Below are positions 1 through 7,828 of a stretch of 64,000 nt of DNA, piece after piece (position 1 is the stretch's first letter; every line of letters begins with the position of its first letter). The stretch spans positions 1 to 64,000 of the forward strand of contig NZ_JAHWGP010000018.1 in the NCBI RefSeq assembly GCF_020873915.1, read 5' to 3'. The notes under the pieces were generated by a model, which saw only the letters and a list, made by a program, of their open reading frames with translations, was not told the DNA's origin and made no database searches. The stretch is from Streptomyces sp. DH5. GTDB lineage: Bacteria; Actinomycetota; Actinomycetes; Streptomycetales; Streptomycetaceae. The translations under genes were made by a program, and so were the position numbers.

Positions 1-337
1 GCGCAAAGGGGGGTCCGGGGGCGCAGCCCCCGGGGACGGGACGGGAAGGGGCGGCGGGGGCGAAATACCGACCACGTCGCCCCCACCACGTCGCCCCCCA
101 CCACGACACCTCCCACCGCACCCGCGTCGACCGTCGGTGCCCCGCCCGCTCCACCTCACCCGGGCGCGAAGCCCTACCGCCCCGCCTGGGCACCCGCACA
201 ACCCCCGCCCACGCCCGTTGGTACGCCGCAGCGAGCGCCCACCGAACGCTGTACCGCCCGGCCGCGCCCGTGCTGTCGTGGGCTCCCCTTCCCCCGAAAC
301 CGTGCCGCCGTCCGTGGCGCGGTCCCGAGGAGCCGTG
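1..337. other. Upstream non-coding region of the liv operon
   Basis: No convincing gene. The first 50 bases hold a GC-rich hairpin (separate entry). Bases 70-115 are C-rich with two copies of ACCACGTCGCCCCC. An open frame from 137 runs into livF, but its first 67 codons are proline/arginine-rich with no family resemblance, so I treat them as leader DNA. No clear -35/-10 pair was seen. Confidence 0.5.
15..33. terminator. GC-rich hairpin, probable terminator of a gene left of the window
   Basis: The seven-base arms CCGGGGG and CCCCCGG flank the loop CGCAG. It lies in the G-rich context typical of Streptomyces intrinsic terminators. Which strand it serves cannot be told, because the gene to the left is not in the window. 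Confidence 0.55.
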
Positions 338-1120
338 ATGCCCGAAGCACCACCGGACGGCCTGCCCGCGCTGCACGTCGAGAACGTCGACGTGACGTAC
401 GGGCGCGCGCTGTCCGCTCTCCGCTCCGTGTCCCTGACCGTGCCGCCCGGCGCCGTCGTGGCGCTGCTCGGCGCCAACGGGGCCGGCAAGACGACCCTGC
501 TGCGGGCGGTGTCCGGCACGTTGCGCCTGCACCGCGGCGCGGTCACGGCCGGACGCATCCGCTACGGCGGGACGGTGCTCGACGGCAAGGACCCCGTCGC
601 CGCGGTGCGCGCCGGAGTCGTCCAGGTCCCCGAGGGACGGCGGGTGTTCGCCGGACTCTCGGTCGACGAGAACCTCCGGTCCGGAGGCCTCGGCCTCGGC
701 CGGCGCGGACGCGCACAGGTCCACGAGGCCCGTGACCGCGTGTTCGCTCTGTTCCCGCGGCTCGCCGAACGCACCCATCAGGCGGCCGGTCTGCTCTCCG
801 GCGGCGAGCAGCAGATGCTCGCCATCGGCCGCGCCCTGATGGCCGCCCCCCGCCTGCTCCTCCTCGACGAGCCCTCCCTCGGACTCGCCCCGCAGATGGT
901 GTACCGGATCGCCGAGGTGATCCGCGAGATCAACGCCCAGGGCACCGCCGTGCTCCTCGTCGAACAGAACGCCGGCATGGCGCTCTCCCTCGCCGGCCAC
1001 GCGCACGTCCTGGAGGTCGGCGAGACCCGCCTGTCCGGGCCCGCCGACGAACTCGCCCGCACCGACGCCGTACGCCGCCTCTACCTGGGCGAGTCGGCCG
1101 AGGACCAGGGGGCCGCGTGA
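338..1120 (+). CDS. livF: Branched-chain-amino-acid-type ABC transporter ATP-binding protein (LivF family)
   Basis: A 260-residue cytoplasmic ATPase energising the importer encoded by the next four genes. Visible motifs are Walker A GANGAGKTT at 45-53, signature LSGGEQ at 153-158, Walker B LLLLDEP at 173-179, and a late VEQN segment characteristic of LivF. ATG 338 is preferred over the upstream in-frame ATG 137, because the intervening residues are low-complexity and the family begins shortly before the LHVENV strand. It overlaps livG by four bases (GTGA). Family and pathway are secure, but the actual substrate (branched-chain amino acids, amides or urea) cannot be read from the sequence. Confidence 0.9.
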   Translation: MPEAPPDGLPALHVENVDVTYGRALSALRSVSLTVPPGAVVALLGANGAGKTTLLRAVSGTLRLHRGAVTAGRIRYGGTVLDGKDPVAAVRAGVVQVPEGRRVFAGLSVDENLRSGGLGLGRRGRAQVHEARDRVFALFPRLAERTHQAAGLLSGGEQQMLAIGRALMAAPRLLLLDEPSLGLAPQMVYRIAEVIREINAQGTAVLLVEQNAGMALSLAGHAHVLEVGETRLSGPADELARTDAVRRLYLGESAEDQGAA

Positions 1121-1923
1121 AGGACCGCACCACCACCACCGCACCGCCCGTGCTCGACGTACGGGACGTCACCGTGCGCTTCGCCGGACTCACCGCCCTC
1201 GACGGCGTGTCCTTCACCGTCACCCCCGGCTCGGTGCACGCGCTCATCGGGCCCAACGGCGCCGGCAAGTCCACCTGCTTCAACGTCCTGTCCGGCCTGT
1301 GCCGCCCGGCCGAGGGCACGGTGACCCTCGGGGAGACCGAACTGACCCGGCTCGCCCCGCACCGCATCGCCGCACTCGGCGTGGCACGCACCTTCCAGAA
1401 CATCGTCACCACCCACGGCACGGTCGCCGACAACCTCATGCTCGGCCGTCACGCCCTGACCCGCGCCGGCTTCGCCGCGAGCGCCCTGCGCCTGCCGAGC
1501 GCACGGCGCGAACAGCGCGAGCACCGCGACCGGGCCCGCGAGATCGCCGAACTCACCGGACTGGGAGCGCTCTTCGACAGTCCGGTCGCCCTGCTGTCGT
1601 ACGGCGACCGCAAGCGCGTCGAACTCGCCCGCGCCCTCTGCCTGGAGCCGCGCGTCCTGCTCCTCGACGAACCGGTGGCCGGCATGAACGCCTCCGAACG
1701 CGCCCGCACCGCCCAGGTCGTGGGCGAGCTGCGTGCCGAACTCGGCCTGTCCGTCGTCCTCGTCGAACACGACATGGGACTCGTCATGCGTCTGGCCGAC
1801 GACGTCACCGTGCTCGACTTCGGCCGGCGCATCGCCCACGGCACCCCCGACGAGGTCCGCCAGGACCCCGAGGTGCTGCGCGCCTACCTCGGCACCGACG
1901 CGACCGGAGAGGACGCGGCATGA
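1117..1923 (+). CDS. livG: Branched-chain-amino-acid-type ABC transporter ATP-binding protein (LivG family)
   Basis: A 268-residue second ATPase of the importer. Walker A GPNGAGKST lies at 45-53, VARTFQNI follows in the helical domain, the signature is the LivG variant LSYGDRKR, and Walker B is LLLDEPVAGM. The C-terminal segment (HGTPDEVR...YLG) is the usual LivG tail. The GTG start overlaps the livF stop, and the stop overlaps the livH ATG, so the genes are translationally coupled. LivF and LivG normally form the heterodimeric motor under the LivHM permeases. Confidence 0.9.
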   Translation: MKDRTTTTAPPVLDVRDVTVRFAGLTALDGVSFTVTPGSVHALIGPNGAGKSTCFNVLSGLCRPAEGTVTLGETELTRLAPHRIAALGVARTFQNIVTTHGTVADNLMLGRHALTRAGFAASALRLPSARREQREHRDRAREIAELTGLGALFDSPVALLSYGDRKRVELARALCLEPRVLLLDEPVAGMNASERARTAQVVGELRAELGLSVVLVEHDMGLVMRLADDVTVLDFGRRIAHGTPDEVRQDPEVLRAYLGTDATGEDAA

Positions 1924-2816
1924 CGGTACTTCTCGACAACATCCTCGGCGGACTCGCACTCGGCGCGGTCTACGCGCTGGTCGCCCTCGGCTTCGTCGTC
2001 ATCTTCAAGGCCTCCGGCGTCCTCAACTTCGCCCACGGCTCCCTGCTCCTGTTCGGCGGCTACCTCATCGCCATCCTCCACGACGACCTGGGCTTCGCCG
2101 GGGCGCTCGCCCTGGCGGTCCTGACCACGGCGGCCCTCGCGGGCGCGCTCGACCGCTTCCTGCTGCAACGCGGCGGCCAGGACGCCCACTCCGCGCACGT
2201 GCAGACCATCGTCACCATCGGCATCGACATCGTCCTGCTCACCGACCTCGCCCGGCGCATCGGCGGTGACCTGCTGACCCTCGGCGACCCGTGGGGCGAC
2301 GCGGTGACCGAACTGGGGCCGCTCACCGTCGCCGACAGCCGGCTCGCGGCGATCGTGGTGTCGGCCGTGGTCATCGGCGGGGTGTTCGCGCTGTTCCGGT
2401 TCACCCCCTGGGGACTGTCCCTGCGGGCCGCGGCCGAGGACCTCGAGGCCGCCGCGCTCATGGGCGTACGGCTCGGCCGGGTCCGCGCGGGAGCCTGGTG
2501 CCTGGCGGGCGCGCTCGCCGCCCTCGCGGCGGTGTTCCTCGCCGCGTTCCCCGCACCAGGCCTGGAGCGCACCACCGGCCAGATCGCACTCAACGCCTTC
2601 CCCGCCGCGATCCTCGGCGGACTCGCCTCCCCGGCAGGCGCCCTCGCGGGCAGCCTGATCATCGGTCTCACGGAGGCGCTCGTCGTCGGCTACCAGTCCG
2701 AACTGCACGTGCTCGGCGAGGGGTTCGGGGACGTCGCCCCGTACGCGGTGATGCTGCTGGTGCTTCTCGTACGGCCCACCGGGCTGTTCGGAGCGAAGGG
2801 AGCGGCCCGTGTCTGA
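1920..2816 (+). CDS. livH: Branched-chain-amino-acid-type ABC transporter permease (LivH family)
   Basis: A 298-residue integral membrane protein. It opens with the family-typical run around LGGLALGAVYALVALG and has about eight hydrophobic segments, including FPAAILGGLASPAGALAGSL near the C-terminus, the cytoplasmic loop that contacts the ATPases. ATG 1920 overlaps the livG stop. Longer frames starting upstream would read through livG and are rejected. It pairs with LivM to form the membrane channel. Confidence 0.9.
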   Translation: MTVLLDNILGGLALGAVYALVALGFVVIFKASGVLNFAHGSLLLFGGYLIAILHDDLGFAGALALAVLTTAALAGALDRFLLQRGGQDAHSAHVQTIVTIGIDIVLLTDLARRIGGDLLTLGDPWGDAVTELGPLTVADSRLAAIVVSAVVIGGVFALFRFTPWGLSLRAAAEDLEAAALMGVRLGRVRAGAWCLAGALAALAAVFLAAFPAPGLERTTGQIALNAFPAAILGGLASPAGALAGSLIIGLTEALVVGYQSELHVLGEGFGDVAPYAVMLLVLLVRPTGLFGAKGAARV

Positions 2817-3954
2817 CCGACTCCTCTCGGCCCTGACCCGCCGACGGGGCGGACTGCTGCTGCTCGCCGTCGTCCTGTGCCTGCCTCCCTTCTACCTGGA
2901 CGCCTTCTGGCTGCGCATCGGCCTGTTCTCCATGGCCGCCGCCATCGGCGCCGTCGGACTCGCCCTGCTCAGCGGCACCGCCGGCCAGCTCTCCCTGGGC
3001 CACGCCTTCTTCCTCGCCGTCGGCGCCTACGGCTACGCCTGGTTCGCGGGCGAACCCGGACCGGGACTGCCACCGGCCCTCGCCGCACTCCTCGCGGTGC
3101 TGCTCGCCGGGGCGGCCGGCGGACTCTTCAGCCCCGTCGCCGCCCGGGTCAAGGGCATCTACCTCGGCATCGCGACCCTCGCCCTGGTGTTCCTGGGCCA
3201 CCACGTCCTGCTGACCGCGGACTCCGTCACCGGCGGCTTCAACGGCCGCTCCGTGCCCCCGCTCACTCTCGGCGGGTTCACCTTCGCGGAGAGCGACCCC
3301 GGACTGACCGTCCTCGGCGTGCCGTTCGGCGCGGAGGAACGGCTGTGGTTCCTGGGCCTGGCGCTGTTCGCGTTCACCTGGTTCACCGCACGCGGCCTGC
3401 TGCGCTCCCGCCCCGGCCGGGCGCTGGCCGCCCTGCGCGACAGCGAGACCGCGGCCGCCGTGATGGGCGTCGACGTCGCCCGGCACCGTTGCGCGGCCTT
3501 CGTGGTGTCGTCGATGTACGCCGGACTCGCGGGCGTGCTCCTCGCGCTCGCCTTCCGCCGGGTCGTCCCGGACTACTTCTCCCTCGTCCTCTCCGTCGAC
3601 TACCTCGCCATGATCGTCATCGGCGGTCTCGGCTCCGTCGCCGGAGCCACCGCCGGCGCCGTCTTCGTCACCGCGCTGCCCCTGCTGATGACCCGTTACG
3701 CCGACCAGCTCCCGCTGGTCGCCGCCCCCGGCTCGGCCGAGGGCGCCGTGGGCCCCACCGAGGCCGCCCGCTACCTCTACGGCGCGGCCATCGTCCTGGT
3801 CCTGCTGTACGCCCCCGACGGTCTGCACGGCCTGGCACGCCGGGCCGGCGACCGCATGCGGCACCGCCGATCCCGCACCCCCGCCGCCCCGACCGACCGC
3901 CCGTCCCCTCCGCAGCCGACCGCAGCCGCACGACCCAAGGAGCACACCCCGTGA
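2809..3954 (+). CDS. livM: Branched-chain-amino-acid-type ABC transporter permease (LivM family)
   Basis: A 381-residue permease with about ten hydrophobic segments. LSGTAGQLSLGHAFFLAVGA near residue 65 and DYLAMIVIGGLGSVAGATAG near residue 265 are hallmark LivM regions. The last ~40 residues are a hydrophilic Arg/Pro-rich tail likely in the cytoplasm. GTG 2809 lies inside the end of livH (8-base overlap), and the stop overlaps the GTG of the binding protein. Some related permeases serve urea or short amides, so substrate is open. Confidence 0.9.
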   Translation: MSDRLLSALTRRRGGLLLLAVVLCLPPFYLDAFWLRIGLFSMAAAIGAVGLALLSGTAGQLSLGHAFFLAVGAYGYAWFAGEPGPGLPPALAALLAVLLAGAAGGLFSPVAARVKGIYLGIATLALVFLGHHVLLTADSVTGGFNGRSVPPLTLGGFTFAESDPGLTVLGVPFGAEERLWFLGLALFAFTWFTARGLLRSRPGRALAALRDSETAAAVMGVDVARHRCAAFVVSSMYAGLAGVLLALAFRRVVPDYFSLVLSVDYLAMIVIGGLGSVAGATAGAVFVTALPLLMTRYADQLPLVAAPGSAEGAVGPTEAARYLYGAAIVLVLLYAPDGLHGLARRAGDRMRHRRSRTPAAPTDRPSPPQPTAAARPKEHTP

Positions 3955-5237
3955 ACACCACGCACCACAGGCCCCGCAACGGGCGCCGCACCGCCGGCAC
4001 CGTCCTCGCCGGCACCCTCGCCCTGCTGCTCGCGGCCACCGGATGCAGTTCCAAGGCGGAGGACGGCAAGGGCGGCGGCGAAGCCGCCGACGGTGTCCGC
4101 ACCGGCCCCGGCATCGGCGCCGACACCATCAGACTGGGCGCCCTCACCGACCTGACCGGCCCCTACGCCACCCTCGGCAAGAGCATCGTGCAGGCCCAGC
4201 AGATGTGGGCCGACGAGGTCAACGCCGACGGCGGCATCTGCGACCGCAAGATCGAGATCGTGGTCAAGGACCACGGCTACGACGTGCAGAAGGCCGTCAC
4301 CGCCTACGCCGACATCGCCCCCGACGTCGTCGCGCTGCCCCAGGTCATCGGCTCGCCGGTGGTCGCGGCGCTCCTCGACGACATCCAGCAGGACAACGTG
4401 CTCACCTTCCCGCAGGCGTGGGCCGCCTCCCTGCTCGGCAAGGACGCCATCCAGGTGCTCGGCACCACCTACGACGTCGACATGATCGCCGCGGTCGAGT
4501 TCCTCACCCGCACCAAGGGCCTGAAGAAGGGCGACACCATCGGTCACGTCTACTTCGAGGGCGACTACGGCGCCAACGCCCTGGAGGGCTCCACCTGGGC
4601 GGCCGGGCAGGCCGGCCTGAAGGTGGCCGGACAGAAGATCAAGGCGACGGACACCGACCTGTCCGCCCAGGTCTCGGCCCTGAGCAAGGAGGGCGTCAAG
4701 GCCGTCCTCATCAGCGCCGGCCCCGCCCAGACCGCCTCCCTGGTCGGCGTCGCCGCCTCCCGCGGACTGAAGGTCCCCGTCGTCAGCAGCGCCCCCGGCT
4801 TCGCGCCCCAGCTGATGAAGACGCCCGCAGCGCCCGCCCTGGCCGCGATGCTCAACGTCGTGAGCGCCGCGCCCGCCGTCAGTTCCGACCTGCCCGGAGT
4901 GCAGCGCATGGTGGCGTCGTACCAGAAGAAGTACCCGGGCTCGCCGGTCGACTCCGGCGTGCTGTCCGGATACAACGCCGCCCAGCTGATGGGCGCCGAT
5001 CTGAAGAAGGCCTGCGAGTCGGGCGGCCTCACCCGGGAGGACGTCGTCAAGGCGCACCGTGCGCAGACGAACGCCGACACCGGCCTCGGCACCCCGCAGA
5101 ACTTCTCCGACGTCGACCGTCCCGCCAGCGTCAAGACCTACGTCCTCAAGCCCGACGCCAAGGCGGTCGGCGGCGTGGTGAACGCCGAGGACGCGCACGA
5201 GGCGCCGGGAGTGGAGGACTACCTGTCCGGGCGGTGA
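3951..5237 (+). CDS. ABC transporter substrate-binding lipoprotein (LivK/periplasmic-binding type I)
   Basis: A 428-residue secreted receptor for the importer. The signal peptide has a twin-arginine-like charged N-region (NGRRTAGT), a hydrophobic core and a lipobox ending at Cys32 (LLAATGC), so it is a lipoprotein on the outer membrane face. The mature part begins the type I binding fold (DTIRLGALTDLTGPYATLG) and continues with FFQAWAA-type and SAGPAQTASL segments of the Leu/Ile/Val-binding family. It is the last gene of the operon, after F-G-H-M, an order reversed from many liv operons. Confidence 0.88.
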   Translation: MNTTHHRPRNGRRTAGTVLAGTLALLLAATGCSSKAEDGKGGGEAADGVRTGPGIGADTIRLGALTDLTGPYATLGKSIVQAQQMWADEVNADGGICDRKIEIVVKDHGYDVQKAVTAYADIAPDVVALPQVIGSPVVAALLDDIQQDNVLTFPQAWAASLLGKDAIQVLGTTYDVDMIAAVEFLTRTKGLKKGDTIGHVYFEGDYGANALEGSTWAAGQAGLKVAGQKIKATDTDLSAQVSALSKEGVKAVLISAGPAQTASLVGVAASRGLKVPVVSSAPGFAPQLMKTPAAPALAAMLNVVSAAPAVSSDLPGVQRMVASYQKKYPGSPVDSGVLSGYNAAQLMGADLKKACESGGLTREDVVKAHRAQTNADTGLGTPQNFSDVDRPASVKTYVLKPDAKAVGGVVNAEDAHEAPGVEDYLSGR

Positions 5238-5246
5238 CGGCCGGGC

Positions 5247-5291
5247 GGCCGGCCACGGCGGGGCCCGGGGGAGGGGCCGCCGCGGCCGGCC
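5247..5291. terminator. GC-rich inverted repeat between convergent genes
   Basis: Two GGCCGGCC blocks (5247-5254 and 5284-5291) flank an inner imperfect GGCC...GGCC stem. The position just after the binding-protein stop and before the convergent gene ending at 5312 fits a bidirectional terminator. The pairing is imperfect, so confidence is moderate. Confidence 0.45.
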
Positions 5292-5311
5292 ACGGGTGCT
5301 TCCGGTCGGGG

Positions 5312-5794
5312 TCAGCCTCCGGCCGCCTCCGGATCGCGGTCGGACGACGGCCAGACGTACGGCAGGTCGTCCGGCTCGTCCGGGAACCGCTCCGCGTACA
5401 CCTCCGGGTCCTTGCGCAGCAGGGCCGAGCGGTGACTGCGGTGCACGGCCTCGTCCCCGAGCCAGGGCGGCAGCTCACCCGCACCGGCCAGCTCCCGCTG
5501 TCCGCGCACCGGCGCGCCGGGCCGCACACGTGCCAGGTCGGCCACCAGCGTGGCCGCGCAGCTGTCCTGATGGCCCAGGTCGCGCCACACCCGGCAGATG
5601 TCCAGGCCGTAGCGGACCAGTGCCTCCTCGTACCCGGTCCACATGCGCACCGCCGGATGGCGGCGCCACCCGTACCCCGGCACGATCAGCCCGCGCAGCA
5701 CCTGGATCGCCTCGACCCGCTGCTTGCCGAGCCGGCGCCGGTCGAGAACCAGCGCCGACTCCTGGAAGTCGGGGTACGGCAGAAAGGTCTGCAT
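5312..5794 (-). CDS. MSMEG_6728 family protein (pyrimidine-dimer-glycosylase-like fold)
   Basis: A 160-residue soluble protein beginning MQTFLPYPDFQESALVLD, then RRRLGKQRVEAIQVLRGL and a GYGWRRHPAVRMWTGYE block. These are the conserved parts of the actinobacterial MSMEG_6728 family, which is distantly related to the T4 endonuclease V (pyrimidine dimer glycosylase) family. Catalytic function has not been shown to my knowledge. ATG 5794 is chosen over an in-frame ATG 14 codons upstream because it starts at the conserved block. It is monocistronic and convergent with the liv operon. Confidence 0.75.
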   Translation of the reverse strand: MQTFLPYPDFQESALVLDRRRLGKQRVEAIQVLRGLIVPGYGWRRHPAVRMWTGYEEALVRYGLDICRVWRDLGHQDSCAATLVADLARVRPGAPVRGQRELAGAGELPPWLGDEAVHRSHRSALLRKDPEVYAERFPDEPDDLPYVWPSSDRDPEAAGG

Positions 5795-5896
5795 ACGTCG
5801 TCCCTGCGGGCCGGGGACCGCCGTGCCGTCGAGCACGGCTCACCGCACCGCAGTTCCCCGTGCCCGGCGGCCCACACCCGGAGGGGCCCGGCCGGC

Positions 5897-6940
5897 TCAG
5901 TCCATCGTGCCCAGACGCGCCTCGCGCCACAGGTCGACGCCGCCCTCGACGGCGTACGTGTCGATCTCGGCCAGTTCCTCGGCGGAGAAGCCGAGGTTCG
6001 CCAGCGCGGCCACGTTCTGCTCCAGCTGCTCGGTGCGGGAGGCACCCATCACCAGCGAGGTGACCCGCCGGTCCCGCAGCGCCCAGGCGAGCGCCATCTG
6101 CGCCAGGGTCTGCCCTCGGCGGGCCGCGACGGCGTTCAGGGCGCGCAGCCGGCCCAGCATCTCCTCGGTCAGCCACCCGCTGTCGAACGACGTGCCCGCC
6201 GCCGCCCGGGAGTCCCGCGGCACGCCGTCCAGGTAGCGCCCGGTCAGCAGGCCCTGCGCGAGCGCCGTGAACCCGATGACCCCGAAGCCCTCCTCCTGCG
6301 CCGCGTCCAGCAGACCGTCCGTCTCGATCCAGCGGTTCAGCATGCTGTACGACGGCTGGTGGATCAGCAGCGGAGTGCCGAGGTCGCGCAGGACGGCCGC
6401 GGCCTCCCGGGTGCGCTCGGCGTCGTAGGAGGAGATGCCCACGTAGAGGGCCTTGCCCTGGCGGACCGCCGTGTCCAGGGCGCCCATGGTCTCCTCCAGG
6501 GGCGTGGTGGGGTCGAGGCGGTGCGAGTAGAAGATGTCGACGTACTCCAAGCCCATGCGTTTCAGCGACTGGTCCAGGGAGGCCAGCATGTACTTGCGGG
6601 AGCCGCCGCCCTGGCCGTACGGGCCGGGCCACATGTCCCAGCCGGCCTTGGTGGAGATCACCAGCTCGTCCCGGTAGGGAGCGAGGTCCCGCCGCATCAG
6701 CCGGCCGAAGTTGGTCTCGGCGGAGCCGTAGGGCGGACCGTAGTTGTTCGCCAGGTCGTGATGGGTGATGCCGAGGTCGAAGGCGCGCAGGGCGATCTCG
6801 CGCTGCGTCTCGAAGGACCGGTCGTCGCCGAAGTTGTGCCAGTAGCCCAGCGACAGCAGGGGGAGGTCGAGCCCCGAGCGGCCGGTGCGCCGGTAGCGCA
6901 TGGTGCCGTCGTAGCGCTCGGGGCGGGCGACGTGGTTCAT
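5897..6940 (-). CDS. Aldo/keto reductase (MgrA/YghZ-like)
   Basis: A 347-residue NADPH-dependent oxidoreductase with a TIM-barrel fold. The opening MRYRRTGRSGLDLPLLSLG, the catalytic Asp region HHDLANNYGPPYG, Lys in VISTKAG, His in FYSHR and the GFTALAQGLLTGRY segment mark the L-glyceraldehyde-3-phosphate-reductase-like branch. The cofactor loop MGASRTEQLEQN is near the C-terminus. ATG 6940 is preferred over the longer frame, with GGAG eight bases upstream. It is divergent from snapalysin. The physiological aldehyde substrate is unknown. Confidence 0.85.
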   Translation of the reverse strand: MNHVARPERYDGTMRYRRTGRSGLDLPLLSLGYWHNFGDDRSFETQREIALRAFDLGITHHDLANNYGPPYGSAETNFGRLMRRDLAPYRDELVISTKAGWDMWPGPYGQGGGSRKYMLASLDQSLKRMGLEYVDIFYSHRLDPTTPLEETMGALDTAVRQGKALYVGISSYDAERTREAAAVLRDLGTPLLIHQPSYSMLNRWIETDGLLDAAQEEGFGVIGFTALAQGLLTGRYLDGVPRDSRAAAGTSFDSGWLTEEMLGRLRALNAVAARRGQTLAQMALAWALRDRRVTSLVMGASRTEQLEQNVAALANLGFSAEELAEIDTYAVEGGVDLWREARLGTMD

Positions 6941-7084
6941 CGGCTGGTCTCCGGTGGTGCGGGTGGGTGCGTCTCGTGGGATGGTGTTGGTCCTCGCCCA
7001 CACTGCCCCCGCGTGATCCGGAAGTCCAACCGATCCCTTCCATGGCATTCAGCAGTGCCGTATCCGGATTCCAGGAGGTCTTCC

Positions 7085-7624
7085 ATGCGCATCCGTACCC
7101 TGACCGGCGCCCTGGCCGCGGCACTCCTGATGTCCGGCCCCGTGCTGACCGCGCCCACCGCGGCCGTCCCCTCCCCCCGGGCCACACAGCCCCTGGCCGC
7201 CGACCGGGTGCTCACCTACGACGCGAGGGCCGCCGCGGAGTTCGGGGCCGCCGTCGACCGCGGTGCGGCGATCTGGAACGCGAGCGTGGACGGCGTGGAG
7301 CTGCGTCCGGCCGCGGCCGGACAGCGCGCCGACATCCACATCGTGGCGGACGACGGATGGCCGCGCTCCCTGCCCGGCTCCCTGGGCCGGGGCACCGTCT
7401 ACATCGGGCGCCAGGCCATCGACCAGGGCCACTCCACGGTCCGCGTCACGGCTCACGAACTCGGGCACATGCTGGGCCTGCCGGACCGCAAGCCCGGCCC
7501 CTGCTCCGATCTGATGTCGGGTGCGAGCGCCGGGACCTCGTGCGCGAACGCGTACCCGAGCGCCGCGGAGAAGGCGCGGGTGGAGAGGAACTTCGCGGAA
7601 GCCCGCACGGGGGCGTTGCCGTAA
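7085..7624 (+). CDS. snpA: Snapalysin-type secreted zinc metalloprotease
   Basis: A 179-residue small secreted protease of family M7. A Sec signal peptide (hydrophobic LTGALAAALLMSGPVLTA) is followed by a short propeptide and the mature fold. The metzincin zinc motif HELGHMLGLPD occupies 124-134, so His124, His128 and Asp134 are the expected ligands and Glu125 the catalytic base. A CSDLMSG segment matches the Met-turn region. Family members are about 225 residues with a longer propeptide, so this one is short. snpA is classically paired with a divergent LysR regulator, but here the divergent neighbour is an aldo/keto reductase. Confidence 0.88.
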   Translation: MRIRTLTGALAAALLMSGPVLTAPTAAVPSPRATQPLAADRVLTYDARAAAEFGAAVDRGAAIWNASVDGVELRPAAAGQRADIHIVADDGWPRSLPGSLGRGTVYIGRQAIDQGHSTVRVTAHELGHMLGLPDRKPGPCSDLMSGASAGTSCANAYPSAAEKARVERNFAEARTGALP

Positions 7625-7628
7625 CCGA

Positions 7629-7774
7629 TGTGACAACTGAGGCGATCGCCGGTACGGTTGTCACAGGTCGGGGCGAGGGAAACCTCCAACTTCCGACCGT
7701 GCGTTGGTGGTCCAAGGAAAGACGCCCCGCTTCCTGCGGGGAGATGCAGGTGCAAGGCCTGCCCGGCGCTCTTC
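7629..7774 (+). ncRNA. Candidate structured RNA, possibly a stand-alone HEARO/IscB-type omega RNA
   Basis: This stretch starts four bases after the snapalysin stop and is packed with perfect stems. TGTGACAAC 7629-7637 pairs with GTTGTCACA 7657-7665, with the self-complementary GGCGATCGCC (7641-7650) between the arms. GGTCGG 7666-7671 pairs with CCGACC 7693-7698 and encloses GAGG-GAAA-CCTC (7675-7686), a GNRA tetraloop that argues for a plus-strand RNA. CCCCGC 7725-7730 pairs with GCGGGG 7736-7741, and GCAGG 7746-7750 with CCTGC 7758-7762. GGGGCG 7670-7675 could also pair with CGCCCC 7723-7728. The single-stranded blocks (GTGCGTTGGTGGTCCAAGG) resemble, from memory, HEARO RNAs. Those accompany IscB nucleases and sometimes occur alone, and no HNH gene is adjacent here. 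Structure is seen, identity is inferred. Confidence 0.45.
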
Positions 7775-7814
7775 CGGCGAGCCCCGTCCCGAAGCTTCGG
7801 GACGGGGCTCGCCG
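7775..7814. terminator. 40-bp perfect palindrome, bidirectional terminator
   Basis: A perfectly self-complementary 40-mer centred on an AAGCTT (HindIII) site, with 20 bp in each arm. It sits between the plus-strand snapalysin/RNA element and the minus-strand lipase, so it can form the same hairpin in both transcripts. It lies 14 bases from the lipase stop codon. Confidence 0.75.
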
Positions 7815-7828
7815 CGTTGTCACCGGGT

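Noticed and set aside
2668-3945. Long minus-strand frame opposite livM
   Set aside because: Gly/Glu-rich composition is the mirror of GC-rich codon use in livM; no family motif and no ribosome site.
7629-7774. Cobalamin, SAM-IV or c-di-AMP riboswitch
   Set aside because: GGTGCAAGGCC and CAACC-like pieces are suggestive, but the diagnostic boxes (for example GCCACTG of cobalamin riboswitches) are missing and no plus-strand gene follows.
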